Shown here piece by piece: positions 6,971-7,092 of a DNA stretch of 7,092 nt. Positions within the stretch are counted from its first letter, which is position 1. The number at the start of each line of letters is the position of its first letter. The translations under genes were made by a program, and so were the position numbers. The stretch is from Cryomorphaceae bacterium (GTDB lineage Bacteria; Bacteroidota; Bacteroidia; Flavobacteriales; BACL11). Under the pieces are notes generated by a model. The model worked only from the letters and a program-made list of their open reading frames with translations, was not told the DNA's origin and did not search any database. Where the stretch lies: contig CATEYX010000030.1 of NCBI GenBank assembly GCA_949511925.1, positions 1 to 7,092 on the forward strand, in the 5' to 3' direction.

Positions 6971-6974
6971 CACC

Positions 6975-7092
6975 ATGAAAAAAATATTTATACGACTTTT
7001 TTCTCAAACCTTAAACATTAGTAAAAATTTAAAAATTGGACTAATAGTTTTCGTATCAATTATATTCTCGACTGAGACTTTTGCTACTCATG
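6975..7092 (+). CDS. N-terminus of a probable exported protein, cut by the window end
   Basis: Thirty-nine codons are visible with no stop. The protein starts MKKIFIRLFSQTLNISKNLK and has a hydrophobic stretch IGLIVFVSIIF followed by STETFATH. This is a signal peptide with a long n-region of about 20 residues and a likely cleavage after TFA. Long n-regions of this kind occur on large T9SS cargo in Bacteroidota, but nothing of the mature protein is present, so the family cannot be told. The ATG is chosen because it follows the -7 box and no other in-frame start occurs. Its leader shares the 20-base element with the small reading frame just upstream, which suggests that the two are paralogous or co-regulated. 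Confidence 0.65.
   Translation, partial: MKKIFIRLFSQTLNISKNLKIGLIVFVSIIFSTETFATH

Larger units (their letters stand above)
6895..6974 (+). promoter_or_regulatory. AT-rich leader with second copy of the duplicated upstream element
   Basis: This is the gap between the small reading frame and the last gene. It carries repeat copy B at 6906-6925, then a run of TTAATTAATAAATTAATAAATAA that has no G or C, then the -7 box at 6963-6970. It parallels 6719-6795 in order and ends in the same ATGAAAAAAATA start. Confidence 0.4.

Overview
The window looks like a piece of chromosome from a member of the Bacteroidota, most likely Flavobacteriia or a close relative. The evidence is a strongly AT-rich sequence, starts without Shine-Dalgarno sequences, TAnnTTTG-type -7 promoter motifs, the C-terminal end of a BatE-like protein, and a very large secreted protein ending in a type IX secretion system (T9SS) type B sorting domain of the gliding-motility-associated (CHU_C/TIGR04131) kind. 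All genes found are on the + strand.

Layout. Positions 1-519 hold the 3' part of a BatE-like gene: the end of a TPR, two membrane segments and an SH3b domain. A 99-base gap follows, with a good -7 element at 588-595. Next is a two-gene unit: a 148-residue secreted four-cysteine protein of unknown function (619-1065), overlapping by 8 bases the start of a 1886-residue exported modular protein (1058-6718). The giant protein has a signal peptide, a reelin-like beta domain and a GDGW-type domain that each appear to be inserted into an Ig-like module, then about twelve Ig-like modules, a PKD-like module and the T9SS sorting domain. It is probably a surface adhesin or a very long secreted filamentous protein.

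Downstream (6719-7092) is a short region with a 20-base element present twice (19/20 identical). Each copy lies 35-49 bases upstream of an ATGAAAAAAATA start. The first start opens a 32-codon reading frame that reads like a signal-peptide beginning joined directly to the last residues of a T9SS type B sorting domain, so it may be the in-frame deletion remnant of another adhesin gene. The second start opens a gene with a signal sequence that runs off the window.

The genes fit a cell-surface or exported-protein locus placed next to a Bat operon. No defence system, CRISPR, RNA gene or intact mobile element is visible. The observations most worth following are an extreme lack of lysine and arginine over most of the giant protein, the twin nested-domain arrangement at its N-terminus, and the possible deletion scar with the duplicated leader downstream.
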